A program made the position numbers and the translations under genes. The notes under the pieces were generated by a model, which worked only from the letters and a program-made list of their open reading frames with translations, searched no databases and was not told the DNA's origin. From Epithemia pelagica (taxonomy: Eukaryota > Bacillariophyta > Bacillariophyceae > Surirellales > Surirellaceae), in NCBI GenBank assembly GCA_946965045.2, contig OX337242.1, positions 868,001-932,000 of the forward strand: a stretch of DNA of 64,000 bases, in the 5' to 3' direction. Of the stretch, positions 9,858 through 20,381 are shown one piece after another. Every line of letters begins with the position of its first letter. Within the stretch, counting starts at the first letter, position 1.

Positions 9858-11618
9858 ATGGGATTGTTCCACAAACGTCGATATCCTTCTACTACTAGTA
9901 CAACAACCACTTCCTTGACCAACCAAAGTACCACCACCACCATGAAATCCACCACCAACAACAACAATGACACGTCGTCGTCCATTCATTCCTGGCTTCC
10001 ACGCATGGCGGCCTCGTCCGCCGTGGCACTCTTGTGTGTGGCCAGTCTCACTGTCCTTGTATCCTTGCAGCAAGAATCCAAGTACATGATGACGATGACA
10101 TCGGTGGCTGCTAGCGCGTCCCATTCCTATCCCACCCACCAGGATGCTACTACTGCTAGTACTACTAGTACCACTCCGTCCTCCTCCGCCGCCGTTGCGT
10201 CTCACTTGTCGCAACAAGGAACCCAAAGCAATCTTTGTGCTGCTCCCAGTACCGCTGACCCAAATAATCATCATCATCATAACAACAATAATACAGTGCA
10301 ACCCTTGCTTCCTCCCTGGCCGACGCAACATGCGTTGCCCGATTTTTTGGAAGGACCCGCCTTGCGGCAACGGCAAGAACGCGAACAAGAACAAGAAGAA
10401 GAACCACCACCATTGGTCGTCCTGGCATCGTGCAAATTCCAGCCCAATGCCCATACCACCTATTTCCCGCATGCCCTGCAACAATTGATTCGATGCGTTT
10501 CCTGGTGGAACCTACACAAACAAGAACATCAACTAGCATCATCAGCATCAGTATCATCATCGAGCGTGTCGAGTCGACCAGAATCGTTGCCACAAGGAGA
10601 CCCACAACGAATGGATCCATCCTTGGAATTGATTTTGGTGTGGAACAAAGACACTGCCCAAAAACCGTCGCCCTTTCTCATGGGCTTTATCAATGCCTTG
10701 CGCAAAGTGTGGAAGCTACGAGTCTATCCCTTACGAGGCAAGGTACCCGTCGTACGGGCTAAGGTGGACTATTATACCAAAGAGGAATCCGACCAGAAAA
10801 AGAACAACAATGACGATGACTCTATCACCACCTCACCCACCACGCACCATCGAGGCTTTCAAGCACAACGTGTGTCCGATCTGCAAGGGTTGCGTCGGGA
10901 TGTCATTCAAGAGTTTTTTCCTCTGCGCTATCAGCAGGAACAACAATCCACAGCCGCACCGGCACAGCAGCCAGGCATTCTCTCCTTCACCACTGCCTCT
11001 ACTGCGACGGGCCCTGTTCGGCGAGCCAAAATTACCATTCTCAATCGCCATGTGGATTCGGGACGATCGATTCTCAATGCACAAGAGTTACTCCAAACCT
11101 TGCAACAACAAGACTTTGTCCGGAACAATCATGTAACTGTGGAATTGGTAGACAGCATGGACGGTCGTTCCTTTTTGGATCAAGTTTATATTTTCAGCCA
11201 TTCCGATTTGGTCATTAGTCCTCATGGCGCACAACTGTCCTCCCTCTTCTTTATGCCTCCCTGTGGTGCCGTCTTGGAATTGTTTGGACGGGGCTATGAA
11301 GATGCCGAATTTTATGGCAGTTTGGCCGCCATGAGTGGGATTCGGTACTCTCATCTCTATACCGGAGCCGGCAGTCCGGTGACGGTCCTGGCCACCACCA
11401 ACGCCACTACTACTACTACTTTGGGGACTGCCACGGCAGCGGTGACGACGACTACCAAAGAAGCGGAATTGGCCCTGTGGAACAAAGATGAGGAATCACG
11501 CGCCGTGGCTCGTCGCTTTCCCATTTGTGCACCCATTGCCACGATTGTGGATTACGTACGCACCGAATTGGAGGATTGGAACCGACGCATTCAGAATCCC
11601 CAAACGCAATGTCTGTAA
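9858..11618 (+). CDS. GT61-family (DUF563) glycosyltransferase, Golgi type II membrane protein
   Basis: Single-exon 586-aa protein; the first ATG is at 9858 (the frame is open further 5' but lacks ATG). A short cytosolic basic tail (GLFHKRR) and Thr/Asn-rich stretch precede one hydrophobic segment (about residues 53-70), typical of a Golgi signal anchor. A low-complexity stem follows. The catalytic half has the DUF563 signature: ITILNRHVDSGRSILN (~394-409) and SHSDLVISPHGAQLSSLFFM (~447-466), then GAVLELFGRGYED. Known: GT61 includes plant xylosyl/arabinosyl-transferases and animal EOGT; the HGA motif lies in the nucleotide-sugar pocket. Donor and acceptor cannot be told from sequence; a role in secreted-glycoprotein or wall-glycan modification is likely. 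Confidence 0.78.
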   Translation: MGLFHKRRYPSTTSTTTTSLTNQSTTTTMKSTTNNNNDTSSSIHSWLPRMAASSAVALLCVASLTVLVSLQQESKYMMTMTSVAASASHSYPTHQDATTASTTSTTPSSSAAVASHLSQQGTQSNLCAAPSTADPNNHHHHNNNNTVQPLLPPWPTQHALPDFLEGPALRQRQEREQEQEEEPPPLVVLASCKFQPNAHTTYFPHALQQLIRCVSWWNLHKQEHQLASSASVSSSSVSSRPESLPQGDPQRMDPSLELILVWNKDTAQKPSPFLMGFINALRKVWKLRVYPLRGKVPVVRAKVDYYTKEESDQKKNNNDDDSITTSPTTHHRGFQAQRVSDLQGLRRDVIQEFFPLRYQQEQQSTAAPAQQPGILSFTTASTATGPVRRAKITILNRHVDSGRSILNAQELLQTLQQQDFVRNNHVTVELVDSMDGRSFLDQVYIFSHSDLVISPHGAQLSSLFFMPPCGAVLELFGRGYEDAEFYGSLAAMSGIRYSHLYTGAGSPVTVLATTNATTTTTLGTATAAVTTTTKEAELALWNKDEESRAVARRFPICAPIATIVDYVRTELEDWNRRIQNPQTQCL

Positions 11619-12257
11619 CCTGGAAAAGTCGGACAGGGCGTGTGTTTGAGAGAGAGAGGTTGTGGCGGTCTGTACCCGTAAAAGGCCTCGCGTCCAGTGT
11701 CCTGCTGTGAAACGACCTTGGTTATCCCGTGACGCCAACAGTCAGTCTTATATTGCTCGATAAAAGTTCGAACAAAGACCTATCCTTCCTGGTGGTCCCT
11801 TGTGTTTTTGCGCGAGACAGATAAGAATGTCTGGAGGAACACCAATCAAGTTGTGGTGCTCTGGTATTGTCCAAAGCCGTATGGGAGAGACGTGGACTCC
11901 CAAAACTGCGGGATCGTGGCGCTTGTTCCGATTCTAGCTGCCCACACTTGAACACTGTGACGCCTGGGGGGCGAGAAACTACGCCTTCTAAACGTCCTTT
12001 CATTATTCTTATTTCATTTTACCATCATTGAGAGTGAAGCTGAGAGGTTCATTTACAGTCTAGCAATATATATTGATAGGATACGTAGTATAGGAATTGG
12101 AGCAACGCACACTTTGTGCAGAAGTTAGACTTAGACTACTTATGCTACCCCTTCGAAAACCCTGAACCTTAGAAGATTTGACCCGATCGACGACCATGAA
12201 CGGCGGGGACTCAGCCTGAGAGATAGCGAGAAAACTGACAGGGTTGAGAACCACTCC
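11619..12257. other. Intergenic, no gene seen
   Basis: 3' flank of the GT61 gene and 5' flank of a small possible ORF. Nothing recognisable on either strand. Confidence 0.5.
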
Positions 12258-12452
12258 ATGACACCAAACACAACAATAGTTGAAGATGTCGCTTCCTACG
12301 AATCGGTTGTGTCGGCCATTTATCTTGTCCTATTCATCGGCTTGCTTGTGGGATGTTCTCTCCTCAATTGTTGGATGGAGGAACGAAGAGAAAAGGAGCG
12401 TGTTCGTCAACGTCGTCGTCACCATCGCCGGAGGCAAACAAACAGTACTTAA
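12258..12452 (+). CDS. Small single-pass membrane protein (hypothetical)
   Basis: A 64-aa ORF with a true ATG. A short acidic N-terminus is followed by one hydrophobic helix (SAIYLVLFIGLLVGCSLL, about residues 17-34) and a strongly basic Arg-rich tail (RQRRRHHRRRQ), the arrangement expected for a small membrane protein with a cytosolic basic tail. No family recognised. It overlaps other short frames, so it may be spurious. Confidence 0.3.
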   Translation: MTPNTTIVEDVASYESVVSAIYLVLFIGLLVGCSLLNCWMEERREKERVRQRRRHHRRRQTNST

Positions 12453-12951
12453 CTTCGTCTTTCAACGGACAAACCAAGCTGCAAATATATTGCTGTCAGA
12501 CACCTGATCACCGAAGCACCATGAGTGGTTCATTTCACCCGGCACCGAACGAACGATATCTGACTCGACCACGAAAACCTACGAGCTCGTTAGTCTGACA
12601 GTCAATCTGAAGAATGGGAAATAGAAACCTTTATCAAGAGACAATGCCCTCAACAGCGCTGGACATGCTTTGTCAAGAGCAGGGACAAAAACAATCTGCG
12701 CGCACAACGACTGAAAGCCATGGAAGACTAGTATCATACGAGAATGCCAAGTGAGCAAACTAGTGTCATGGAATTCGATGGAACTGTGTCCAATCGAACA
12801 GGTACACCCAAGTGGCTCAAACCCGAGAACTATGACAAGAGCGTCGACGGTTCGCTACGTGGTCAATCCACACAATCATGAAACAACATCCAATGCTCTC
12901 TGGCCCCTATTCGTTTTCTTCCACCTACTACATTCATTGGTGTTTGTTACT
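12453..12951. other. Intergenic, no gene seen
   Basis: 3' flank of the minus-strand deacetylase gene that ends at 12952. No supported coding sequence. Confidence 0.5.
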
Positions 12952-14659
12952 TCATATAATGTCACCTTCCTCTTCTGTTTCGACGTCTTTCTCCGTAGAA
13001 GTTTCCTGTTCATCGTACGGACCTGCTGTATCGTCTTCTTTCGCCTTGTCTGGTGCTGTTGCCTGGATGTTGTTTTCTTCTTCTTCGTCATCCTCTGGTT
13101 CACTGGGTTTTGGTTTCACTGGACTCCCTGCCCCTATAGGTTTTGGGAGAACATGAAGACATGAGTGTTTCAGAAACGTGCCAAGTCAGCGCAAAGCCAA
13201 CTACCAAATGGGTTTCTTTGTGGCCTTTTTCCAGCACGACTAGCTGTAAAATGCTGTCCCATAAACGTACCTTTGGGATAGTGATGTTCCATCCAATGAT
13301 CGGCAATTTGTTCCCGAGTGCAGATCCATACATCCCGACCATAACTTCGGGCAAAGTCCAAGAACTCGGCCACGGCTGCATCACGGCCCGGATGTGCCAA
13401 TCGACAATGCAACCCCACAGACATCATTCGCGGATGCCCGGCGCGACCTTCTTCCACCATGTAGCGAAGACTGTCTTTCAACTCTTGCAAAAAGGCGTCG
13501 TAATTGCAATATCCGTCGGACGTGGTGTAGCGCATGTCATTTTCCGTCAACTGTACGCATCGAAAGAGTGTAGCGACCAAAACAAGAGTGAGGAGCCACC
13601 AGTGGGTACATCTCCCTTGTGCGAGTTCAACCTACAGTGTATGGAATTGTTAGATGAAGTGTGTCGTCATGGTCCATGTTCCAATATGGCAAGTCGTCGC
13701 AGTAGGAGTCCGAATCGTATTTGAAGCCACCAATTTCGACTAGTAAGCGTCGTGTGTGCTCGCTTTCCTATAAGAGAAATCCAACATTGAGAGCAAAGGA
13801 TGAGAATGCATAACATTCTATTTCCATTCCACTTGTTGTTGGACTATCGAACGCACCTTCCCGGCATAATAGCCTACCGGTCTCCTTCCCAACATTTGCT
13901 GATGGATACGAATCGATCGATACATGTGTTCACGTTCCACTTCCTCGCCCGCATTCTTATAGTCAACCCATCGATATCCGTGCGATGCTACCTCCCAGTC
14001 CTACTAAAACAAAGATGTAGCATTGGGTAAGACGCGATGCAGATAGCATGGCCACAAGTTCCGTAACACAACACATGATAACGTACAGTTTGCTCACGAA
14101 GGCAGTGACAGACGGCAGGATTTCGTTCCAGGGCCATTCCCACTGCAAATACAGTGACTGGTGTTTTCCTTTTTGTGAACAATCGGTGGAGTCGCCAGAA
14201 TCCTGCCCTTGAACCATAATCATAGAGCGACTCCATGTTGATGTTTCGCTTGCCCTCCAACGGCTGAGCGTCTGGTAAATCAGACAAAAGAGACTCGCTT
14301 TCCTTATCTCCATGCAAGACACATCGTTCTCCTCCTTCTTCATAGTTGATGACAAAACTGAGGGCAACCTTGGCTCCCTTGGGCCATGTCACCGCTGGGT
14401 TGGCACCGTATCCGAGCAAATCGCGAGACGGTGTCCCTCCCCCGCCACCATACTTGGATTGTCCGTCGTTCTCATGACTCGTGAACGGCCACTCCTCGCG
14501 GGCAGACGACATGGCTCGAAGGGATACGGAATTGGATGTCTGTCGTTCCGTGGGAAATACCTTTGAAAAGGCCCCTCCGATGGCAGAATACAATTTTTCG
14601 ACCATGGTGGATGGTGGTCCCAGATTTTTTAAAAATGGGGTGTCATCAGTCATCATCAT
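12952..14659 (-). CDS. PuuE-type allantoinase / polysaccharide deacetylase-family hydrolase
   Basis: Five exons on the minus strand: 14659-14087, 14000-13857, 13767-13636, 13550-13271, 13133-12952; introns of 85-137 bp, all GT-AG and phase-consistent, giving 436 aa. The joined protein follows the PuuE pattern closely: RDLLGYGANPAVTWP, ALSFVINYEEGGE, NINMESLYDYGSRAGFWRLH, PVTVFAVGMALERNP, then across a splice DWEVASHGYRWVDY (metal-binding SHG.rw.dy), GGFKYDSDSY and MMSVGLHCRLAHPGR. Known: these cofactor-light allantoinases, a NodB-fold family, open allantoin to allantoate in purine/ureide breakdown. Odd: after the conserved domain a last 182-nt exon adds an acidic Glu/Asp/Pro-rich tail of about 60 residues not expected in bacterial homologues. 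The N-terminus has about 70 extra residues of unknown role. A 9.4-kb transposon complex begins about 200 bp upstream of the start. Confidence 0.85.
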
Positions 14660-14855
14660 GGGGACGAATGTCTATCCCGAACCGTATTGGGCAGAATATC
14701 TTTTTCGCGACCAATATCGAATAAGGCAAAGTTAGTCGCTCCAATTATGCGACTACGAGAAGTTGAATCCGGCGGAATTGTGTCGCGAGCCACGCCCTTG
14801 GGCTATAGTATAAAATGTTGAACCTAAAAATATCACCGTCTTGGAGAAGCCTCGG

Positions 14856-14861
14856 ATATTT
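14856..14861. repeat. Left target-site duplication ATATTT
   Basis: ATATTT directly outside the left inverted terminus (14862) is matched by ATATTT at 24278-24283 directly outside the right terminus. This is the expected footprint of one insertion, although an A/T-only 6-mer is weak evidence alone. Confidence 0.65.
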
Positions 14862-14950
14862 CCCTCGGTATCAGTGTCCACTGCTTAGCTGTTTTTTGTC
14901 TGTGCCATCATTTTAGGTTCCCAGGTGGACACAGACATCATTTTTTGCTT
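14862..14950 (+). repeat. Left terminal inverted repeat of the outer element
   Basis: Pairs with 24189-24277 in reverse complement: 46 identical terminal bases, an 8-bp divergent patch, then a further near-identical block (GGTTCCCA, one mismatch, GTGGACACAG) and a T-rich end. Confidence 0.85.
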
Positions 14951-15424
14951 TTGAGACAAATAGAAATGATCAAATGGCAAATTGGCACGCATACTCAGCT
15001 GGAGTTTTCACAGTTTGAAACAGACGCATGCCCAGCAAGCGGCCGTGCGTGGATAACTGCTGGTTGCTCCATAATTCATAATGACAAGCACACAATTCTT
15101 TTCTCTTGTTGCCGAAGCACATCGTACGAATGGCATTCCAGGTGAGTGTGATCCGTTGCCAATTGCCATGACAATTACATAGCTCATGCTCACTGATCAC
15201 TGACACTTGTCACTTTTGTTTGCTCTGCTCATGGGAAGAGAGGCGATCATCTGTTGTGTCTCTGGGTAGCTCATTACGTGCCATTCTACACTACATGTCG
15301 AAATGACGGATTTTTGATAACTTTCATTCGATTCATAAACAGACTGCAGACATTGTTTTCTTTATATACTAGGAGTAGAAATAGAACTCAAGTGCTATTC
15401 ATTCGTAGAGTTCAGTGCATTCTG
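14951..15424. other. Internal DNA of the outer TIR element, left part
   Basis: About 470 bp with no coding signal, ending exactly where the nested retrotransposon starts (CGAAGAAGAAAC at 15425). Confidence 0.6.
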
Positions 15425-15589
15425 CGAAGAAGAAACTACGAACACATCCTGAAGCACGTGTCGCTTCGCGCCTGTCCAAGAGATCGCACGTCGGTCACAA
15501 GAATCATGTCCGTTGAGGAGTTCACAAATTCCGAATCCTACAATCAAACAGATCTTTTTGCCGAAGGCCTCAGAAACCGAAAGGCTCCA
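15425..15589 (-). repeat. Split direct repeat b2 (outer, 165 bp)
   Basis: Same sequence and orientation as 15854-16018 (offset 429). Forms the left boundary of the retrotransposon on the plus strand, i.e. its 3' end in coding orientation. Confidence 0.92.
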
Positions 15590-15609
15590 GGGCGGGTTAG
15601 GGGAATTTT

Positions 15610-15853
15610 TAAACTAGCTAAGATCGTTGCGATCGTCTTGAACTCGTCTTTAGGCCTGCAAGAATGCTGGAATCCAGAAGAGTGAGCTCTTCTCAAAACA
15701 TCGGCACCTTTGCATTCGGTCATTCGAATCGTAGAGTCCGAGGGATCAAAATCGGATGCTCGCCTCGCGACGAGGCGGTGCAGTCGCACCTCGAATGTCA
15801 GTCGCCGAAGTCTGTCCAGCATCGGCCACGTCACTCCACATCAGTACAGACAA
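15610..15853 (-). repeat. Split direct repeat a2 (internal, 244 bp)
   Basis: Same sequence as 23227-23470 (offset 7617). It abuts b1 with no intervening base at 15853/15854, as expected for the internal junction used to rebuild element ends during replication through a circle. Confidence 0.92.
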
Positions 15854-16018
15854 CGAAGAAGAAACTACGAACACATCCTGAAGCACGTGTCGCTTCGCGC
15901 CTGTCCAAGAGATCGCACGTCGGTCACAAGAATCATGTCCGTTGAGGAGTTCACAAATTCCGAATCCTACAATCAAACAGATCTTTTTGCCGAAGGCCTC
16001 AGAAACCGAAAGGCTCCA
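15854..16018 (-). repeat. Split direct repeat b1 (internal, 165 bp)
   Basis: Copy of 15425-15589. Lies 47 bp downstream of the recombinase stop codon in coding orientation. Confidence 0.92.
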
Positions 16019-16065
16019 CACCATCCGTCCCGAAGTAGCAATCCAACGATGGTCCATGTCGGATC

Positions 16066-17424
16066 TTACAAGTCGAGGTGGAGTGTGTTGGGGAAGTGAA
16101 TGAGGGGTCCTGGGCCATTGAAAAGGTTTTCTTCCGGCGATTCCATCGCCGTTTCGGTATTTGTCTGGAAGGCTGGATCGATGAGGTTGTCTAATCGATT
16201 GCAAAGTCGTTCCAGGGATTCGGTGCGGGAGGCGACGGTGGAACTGTCGAGGTGGCGAAAGTCTTGGGTGGTCAGCATCAGCTGAGCCATTCCAGACGTC
16301 CATTCAAGAACTTGTGGACGGATGTATCGCATGAACGCTGAGGAGCTCCATCGTCCCAAGATCATAATCTTGGCGACGGAACAATCAGCGAGAAAGAGAG
16401 ACATGGCCGCGCCGGATCTGATTGAATGAGTCCCAATGTCCATTGGGTGGTAGCCGAATTTTGTGTAGCCTCCACCGAGAGCGCAGGTTTCGCGAAGTAA
16501 ATTGCGCAAGTCTTCTTGTCGAATGAATCGTGGTGGTTTTGATGGTTTGGTTGGGTCGAACCAACAATTCACCGGCGTGTCTGGTGGGGCATTGGGGCAA
16601 AAGTGCAGAATGCGCCGAATCACACGTCCCCACATGAGAACAGGATCGAAGACGGGGTCGCTGGTTCTGCTCTGTGTGCGTGTTTCGGCTTTCTTGTTGT
16701 TTTTCTGATCGATAAAAGTGACGGAGACGTAAGCAGCCAGTTCGTTGAATCTTGGGTGGTCGGCTCGGATGGTAACATGTTTGTCTTTGGTGGTGAAGAC
16801 AATGTTGCCGATTGTGAGGAGTTTTGTTTTGCCTCTTGATGGAACGGTCAAGTATTCGCAGCTGCGCATGGCAAAGAAGAATGCGCAGCCGGCCAAATCA
16901 ACAATGTATGCGTCGAAGGTGGTGAATTCGAAGATGAACTTGGTTGGATGGCCTTTCGTTTTACGGACACAACAACGGACCCACATGAATCGCAAATGTT
17001 TTATTGTGATGGCCTTCTCTCTCTTTTCCGGGGGGTCAAGATTCTCCCACGCGCGCTTGAGGGGGGCGACGATGGGGTGGAGGTGACTGCCGTCTTGACT
17101 GTGGCAAGGGCTCGGCCGGTCGTGATGCCGGAAGCTCGATGCCAAGTCTCCAATGGCTTGTTGGAGAGTGCTCGCTCGAAGAGGGTTCGAGCTGTCGCGG
17201 TTGCGTGTGAACTCGGCTTCCCGGAGGCGTTGGAGGAAGGAGCATGCAACACTGGCTCTGTGGTTGGCGGCGTGGAGGGATTCGAGGAAGGGGTCGTGAC
17301 TGAATCCAATACCCCGCAAGTGCGTAAGCCATCGGTCCCAAGTTCGGTCGCGCTTTTGGTGGGATCCTTCGGTTTTGCCGAAGAAGATCCGGGAAACGGA
17401 GGCACGATGGAGCAAATCCAACAT
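16066..17424 (-). CDS. Tyrosine recombinase of the YR retrotransposon
   Basis: 452 aa from a true ATG at 17424. C-terminal catalytic half has the tyrosine-recombinase set: Arg187 in FFFAMRSCEYL, His333 and Arg336 in GTHSIRSGAAM, Trp359 in LGRWSSS and the nucleophile Tyr367 in AFMRYIRP, with normal spacing. The N-terminal half is helical, as in core-binding domains. Known role: recombines a circular double-stranded DNA copy of the element into the genome without target duplication. The ORF overlaps the 3' end of the RT/RNase H ORF by 424 nt in another frame, so separate translation (internal initiation or spliced RNA) is needed. No stop or frameshift interrupts the catalytic region. Confidence 0.9.
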   Translation of the reverse strand: MLDLLHRASVSRIFFGKTEGSHQKRDRTWDRWLTHLRGIGFSHDPFLESLHAANHRASVACSFLQRLREAEFTRNRDSSNPLRASTLQQAIGDLASSFRHHDRPSPCHSQDGSHLHPIVAPLKRAWENLDPPEKREKAITIKHLRFMWVRCCVRKTKGHPTKFIFEFTTFDAYIVDLAGCAFFFAMRSCEYLTVPSRGKTKLLTIGNIVFTTKDKHVTIRADHPRFNELAAYVSVTFIDQKNNKKAETRTQSRTSDPVFDPVLMWGRVIRRILHFCPNAPPDTPVNCWFDPTKPSKPPRFIRQEDLRNLLRETCALGGGYTKFGYHPMDIGTHSIRSGAAMSLFLADCSVAKIMILGRWSSSAFMRYIRPQVLEWTSGMAQLMLTTQDFRHLDSSTVASRTESLERLCNRLDNLIDPAFQTNTETAMESPEENLFNGPGPLIHFPNTLHLDL

Positions 17425-20381
17425 AAGATTTCGCTCGGGAGTTGTTTGATGCGAAAATTCTGAGGAATCTGTGAAGCATAATTTTCGTGAATGAAAAAGG
17501 TGAGTTCTCTGTCAGATTTTTCCCAAGCTCGAGATAAGATGTCTGACACCTCGTTCCTTTTCCCTGGTATGTGTTCCGCCTGGAGAGCAAACTTGTGGAG
17601 CATGACCAAGTGGGTCAGTTGTGCTGACACTTGGATGTGGAGTGGCTTGTCGGTTCCAAACGATGTCTTGTGGAGCCATCCCACGGCTGAAGAGTTGTCG
17701 GATAAGGCGAGAACGGCGGCATCTTCGGGGATGTCATGAAAGTAGCAATCCACCAAGATGGAGACCACAATCGCAATATACTCAAGAAGGTTATTCGATC
17801 GTTTTTCTTCGTCGATCGAGTGTGTGCGGAGAGTGTCGATGGCAGACTGGTGGATCTGCATCCGCCAGGCTCGGCCAGTGGATACCGAATATCCACCCAT
17901 TCCCTCTGGACAGGAGTCGGCGTGATAGAGATGGGTGGGGACTCGACACACGAGACGGTTCAGCGAGATTCCTTCGTGTGAATGTGAGAGAAGTGTTCTC
18001 CACATTTTCAAATCAGCAATCAACGATTCGGGGACGTTGTACCGGTAAAACGGTGGCGGCGTGTCACGGTTCGATCGTTTGGGATTGTCGGAATCTTGTT
18101 GTTGTTGATCGGCTGTTTTGGCTGCCTGTTTCTGTCGATATGTCCGTTCGATGAAGGTCTGGTATTCGCGGAGGCGACCGAGCCAGTGGGAGGCAAGGGG
18201 GATGCCCTTGATTGCATGTAACAATTTTCCATTGAGGCTTCGGAGATTGGCGAAAGTTGTTTTTCGTTTATCCAACAATTCTTGGACTTGTTTGGTCCAG
18301 CCGACCTTCTTCTCATACGGGAGGCGAAGAAGGAGTCGTCTGGTGTCAATGGTCCAGCCGAGAACACGTTGTTCTTCGACTGGGGCGCCCTCTGCCTTCA
18401 GTTTGTCGTCTTCCAGCATTGCTTTGCGGGTGATGGGTTCGTCGTCGGCGAGAGGTCGAGTCATAAGATGGACAATCAACGGAACGATGCATGGGCAGCG
18501 ATGAATGTTCTCTTCAGTGGCCAGGAACAATTGGATCATGTCATCTAAATAACAGTCATGAAATCCGTGGGGACGAGGAGGAACCATGACGGCTAGTTCT
18601 TGTGCTTGTGCAATGGGAATGTCTTCGGATAGGAATTGGGGCGGGCCAATGCCTGACTGAAGTGGGGAGACACAACAATCAGGCGTCCATTCTTGGAGAT
18701 CGGCAAGATCATTGCAAAGATCTGTCCCGATTTCGGAAACGACGGAAAACTCGGCGGGGTTGGCGGAGGCTCCGAAAGTCAGTCGAAGGTTCAGATGGGC
18801 GAACAAGTTTGACGGGTCGATGGTGATATTCCTGGCGGCCACTTCGCCGTCGCCATGGATGCGACGATAGGCCGATGCCCAATCGAATTTACTCAACAAA
18901 ATCTTCTCGGTGGGGTGGTGCCAGCGTAATACAACAATTTGATGAATGATGCGGTCAATGCAATGGCCCATCACGAGGTCAATTAGCTGTTCCTGATCGA
19001 TGAGGTCGTTTGTGGAGGGACAGAAACCGAGAGAGAAGGATTGGTCATGGGTCAAGCGGTCTTTGGGAATCAGGTCGCCGTGAGCGTCGATTCCCAACTG
19101 GTGAGCCACTCCCATCGGGCTGATACGACTATGTTTAATCGATTTTGCACAGCTAAATGTGATTGGGAGGGAGTAACCACGAGAGGCATCCTTAAGCAAG
19201 ACTTTGGTCAGTGCCTCAGGATTCTTCTTTCCTGAGGCATGGTTTCCATACTCAAGGATTGCGCCGTTCTCAGCTCGCCGTGCGGTCTCATCTTCCACAG
19301 CTGTGAGGGGGTAGGAGACGCCGTGAGAGATAATGGACTTGAGGCGAGGCCAATAGGGATGGCCTGCCAGTAAGGGCTCCAAGACTCCGGCTGGCCGGAA
19401 TTCGGATCCTGGGGAGATGACCGAGTATGGATAGGCGTCAAGGAGACGCTGCATGTCCATATCATATTCATCAATCAACCGTGAGTTGAATTCAGCGTTA
19501 GCGACAGCGACTTCATCTGGATGAATGTCGTGGCGAAACGGGGAATCGTGTGGTGTATCTTGCTCAGTCTGGGAGATGGCAATGATGACATCCAACGATA
19601 GGGGATGGCTTTCTTGACGGAGTGCCGGAGGGAAGAGTCGGTTCGGGAAGATCTTGGGTACATCGTTCGGGAGGTAGGGCTTGGGATCATCATACTTGGG
19701 GAAAGGACGGGGCAATAGTCTAAACTCACCTAATAGTTGAACATCCGCGTTTCGAGCATCTTGTAGTCGTTTCACATTCCGGTGGAGAGGGCGTCCCGAG
19801 AAGTCAGATCCTTCAATCGCAGATTCGCTTCCTGGAAGAGAATTCTGGATTTGTGAGGATAGATTTGGGGGAAAATGGTCGGTGGTCTTGGGGGTCGTGT
19901 CAAGGGTAAGGAAACTTGAAGGGCGGAGAGCCGAATCCGAAGGGGCTGGGATCAACGAGAGCGAATCGGAAGGGGATAAAGTCTTGGGGATAACTGGAGA
20001 AAGCGAAGCCGGCTGACTTGCATCAAAAAGTTGAATCTTGTTGAGAGATCCACAGTCCGTTGGAAAACGCACATGTGGAGTCGTCGTCAAAAGATTTGTC
20101 TTGGGGAGAATTTGTCTATGGATCGCAGCAGCACAAGCATCTGGATGCCGTGTGTGGTTTTGAGATGGTTGATGGGGAAGGAAGGGATTTGCTGTTGAGG
20201 GAATGGATGGGATGTCATGGGATGACAGGGAAGCGAGAGGTGGAAGAAACGATGGAACTATTATCGGAGCGGATGAGTGAACTATGGGGAGACGATGGGA
20301 GAAGTCAACGGGTTGACTGTCGACGTTCGGTGGTCCAGGAAGGGGAGATATGGAGGAAGTGACAATCAACCCTTCATGGCG
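17001..20381 (-). CDS. Reverse transcriptase-RNase H (pol) of the YR retrotransposon
   Basis: Open from the codon after the gag UGA (20384-20382) down to 17001, about 1126 codons, in the same frame as gag. No ATG occurs near its start; the first Met lies well inside. RT motifs: LSKFDWASAYRRIH (motif A Asp), LTFGASANPAEFS (motif B region) and CYLDDMI (motif C, YLDD). RNase H follows: HADSCPEGMGGYSV, LLEYIAI, ALSDNSSAVGW and SDILSRA supply the acidic set. The first ~300 residues are Ser/Pro-rich and disordered. It copies element RNA to cDNA. The missing ATG and shared frame suggest expression as a gag-pol readthrough product, though re-initiation cannot be excluded. The C-terminal ~140 codons overlap the recombinase gene. 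Confidence 0.88.
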   Translation of the reverse strand, partial: RHEGLIVTSSISPLPGPPNVDSQPVDFSHRLPIVHSSAPIIVPSFLPPLASLSSHDIPSIPSTANPFLPHQPSQNHTRHPDACAAAIHRQILPKTNLLTTTPHVRFPTDCGSLNKIQLFDASQPASLSPVIPKTLSPSDSLSLIPAPSDSALRPSSFLTLDTTPKTTDHFPPNLSSQIQNSLPGSESAIEGSDFSGRPLHRNVKRLQDARNADVQLLGEFRLLPRPFPKYDDPKPYLPNDVPKIFPNRLFPPALRQESHPLSLDVIIAISQTEQDTPHDSPFRHDIHPDEVAVANAEFNSRLIDEYDMDMQRLLDAYPYSVISPGSEFRPAGVLEPLLAGHPYWPRLKSIISHGVSYPLTAVEDETARRAENGAILEYGNHASGKKNPEALTKVLLKDASRGYSLPITFSCAKSIKHSRISPMGVAHQLGIDAHGDLIPKDRLTHDQSFSLGFCPSTNDLIDQEQLIDLVMGHCIDRIIHQIVVLRWHHPTEKILLSKFDWASAYRRIHGDGEVAARNITIDPSNLFAHLNLRLTFGASANPAEFSVVSEIGTDLCNDLADLQEWTPDCCVSPLQSGIGPPQFLSEDIPIAQAQELAVMVPPRPHGFHDCYLDDMIQLFLATEENIHRCPCIVPLIVHLMTRPLADDEPITRKAMLEDDKLKAEGAPVEEQRVLGWTIDTRRLLLRLPYEKKVGWTKQVQELLDKRKTTFANLRSLNGKLLHAIKGIPLASHWLGRLREYQTFIERTYRQKQAAKTADQQQQDSDNPKRSNRDTPPPFYRYNVPESLIADLKMWRTLLSHSHEGISLNRLVCRVPTHLYHADSCPEGMGGYSVSTGRAWRMQIHQSAIDTLRTHSIDEEKRSNNLLEYIAIVVSILVDCYFHDIPEDAAVLALSDNSSAVGWLHKTSFGTDKPLHIQVSAQLTHLVMLHKFALQAEHIPGKRNEVSDILSRAWEKSDRELTFFIHENYASQIPQNFRIKQLPSEILCWICSIVPPFPGSSSAKPKDPTKSATELGTDGLRTCGVLDSVTTPSSNPSTPPTTEPVLHAPSSNASGKPSSHATATARTLFERALSNKPLETWHRASGITTGRALATVKTAVTSTPSSPPSSARGRILTPRKRERRPSQ

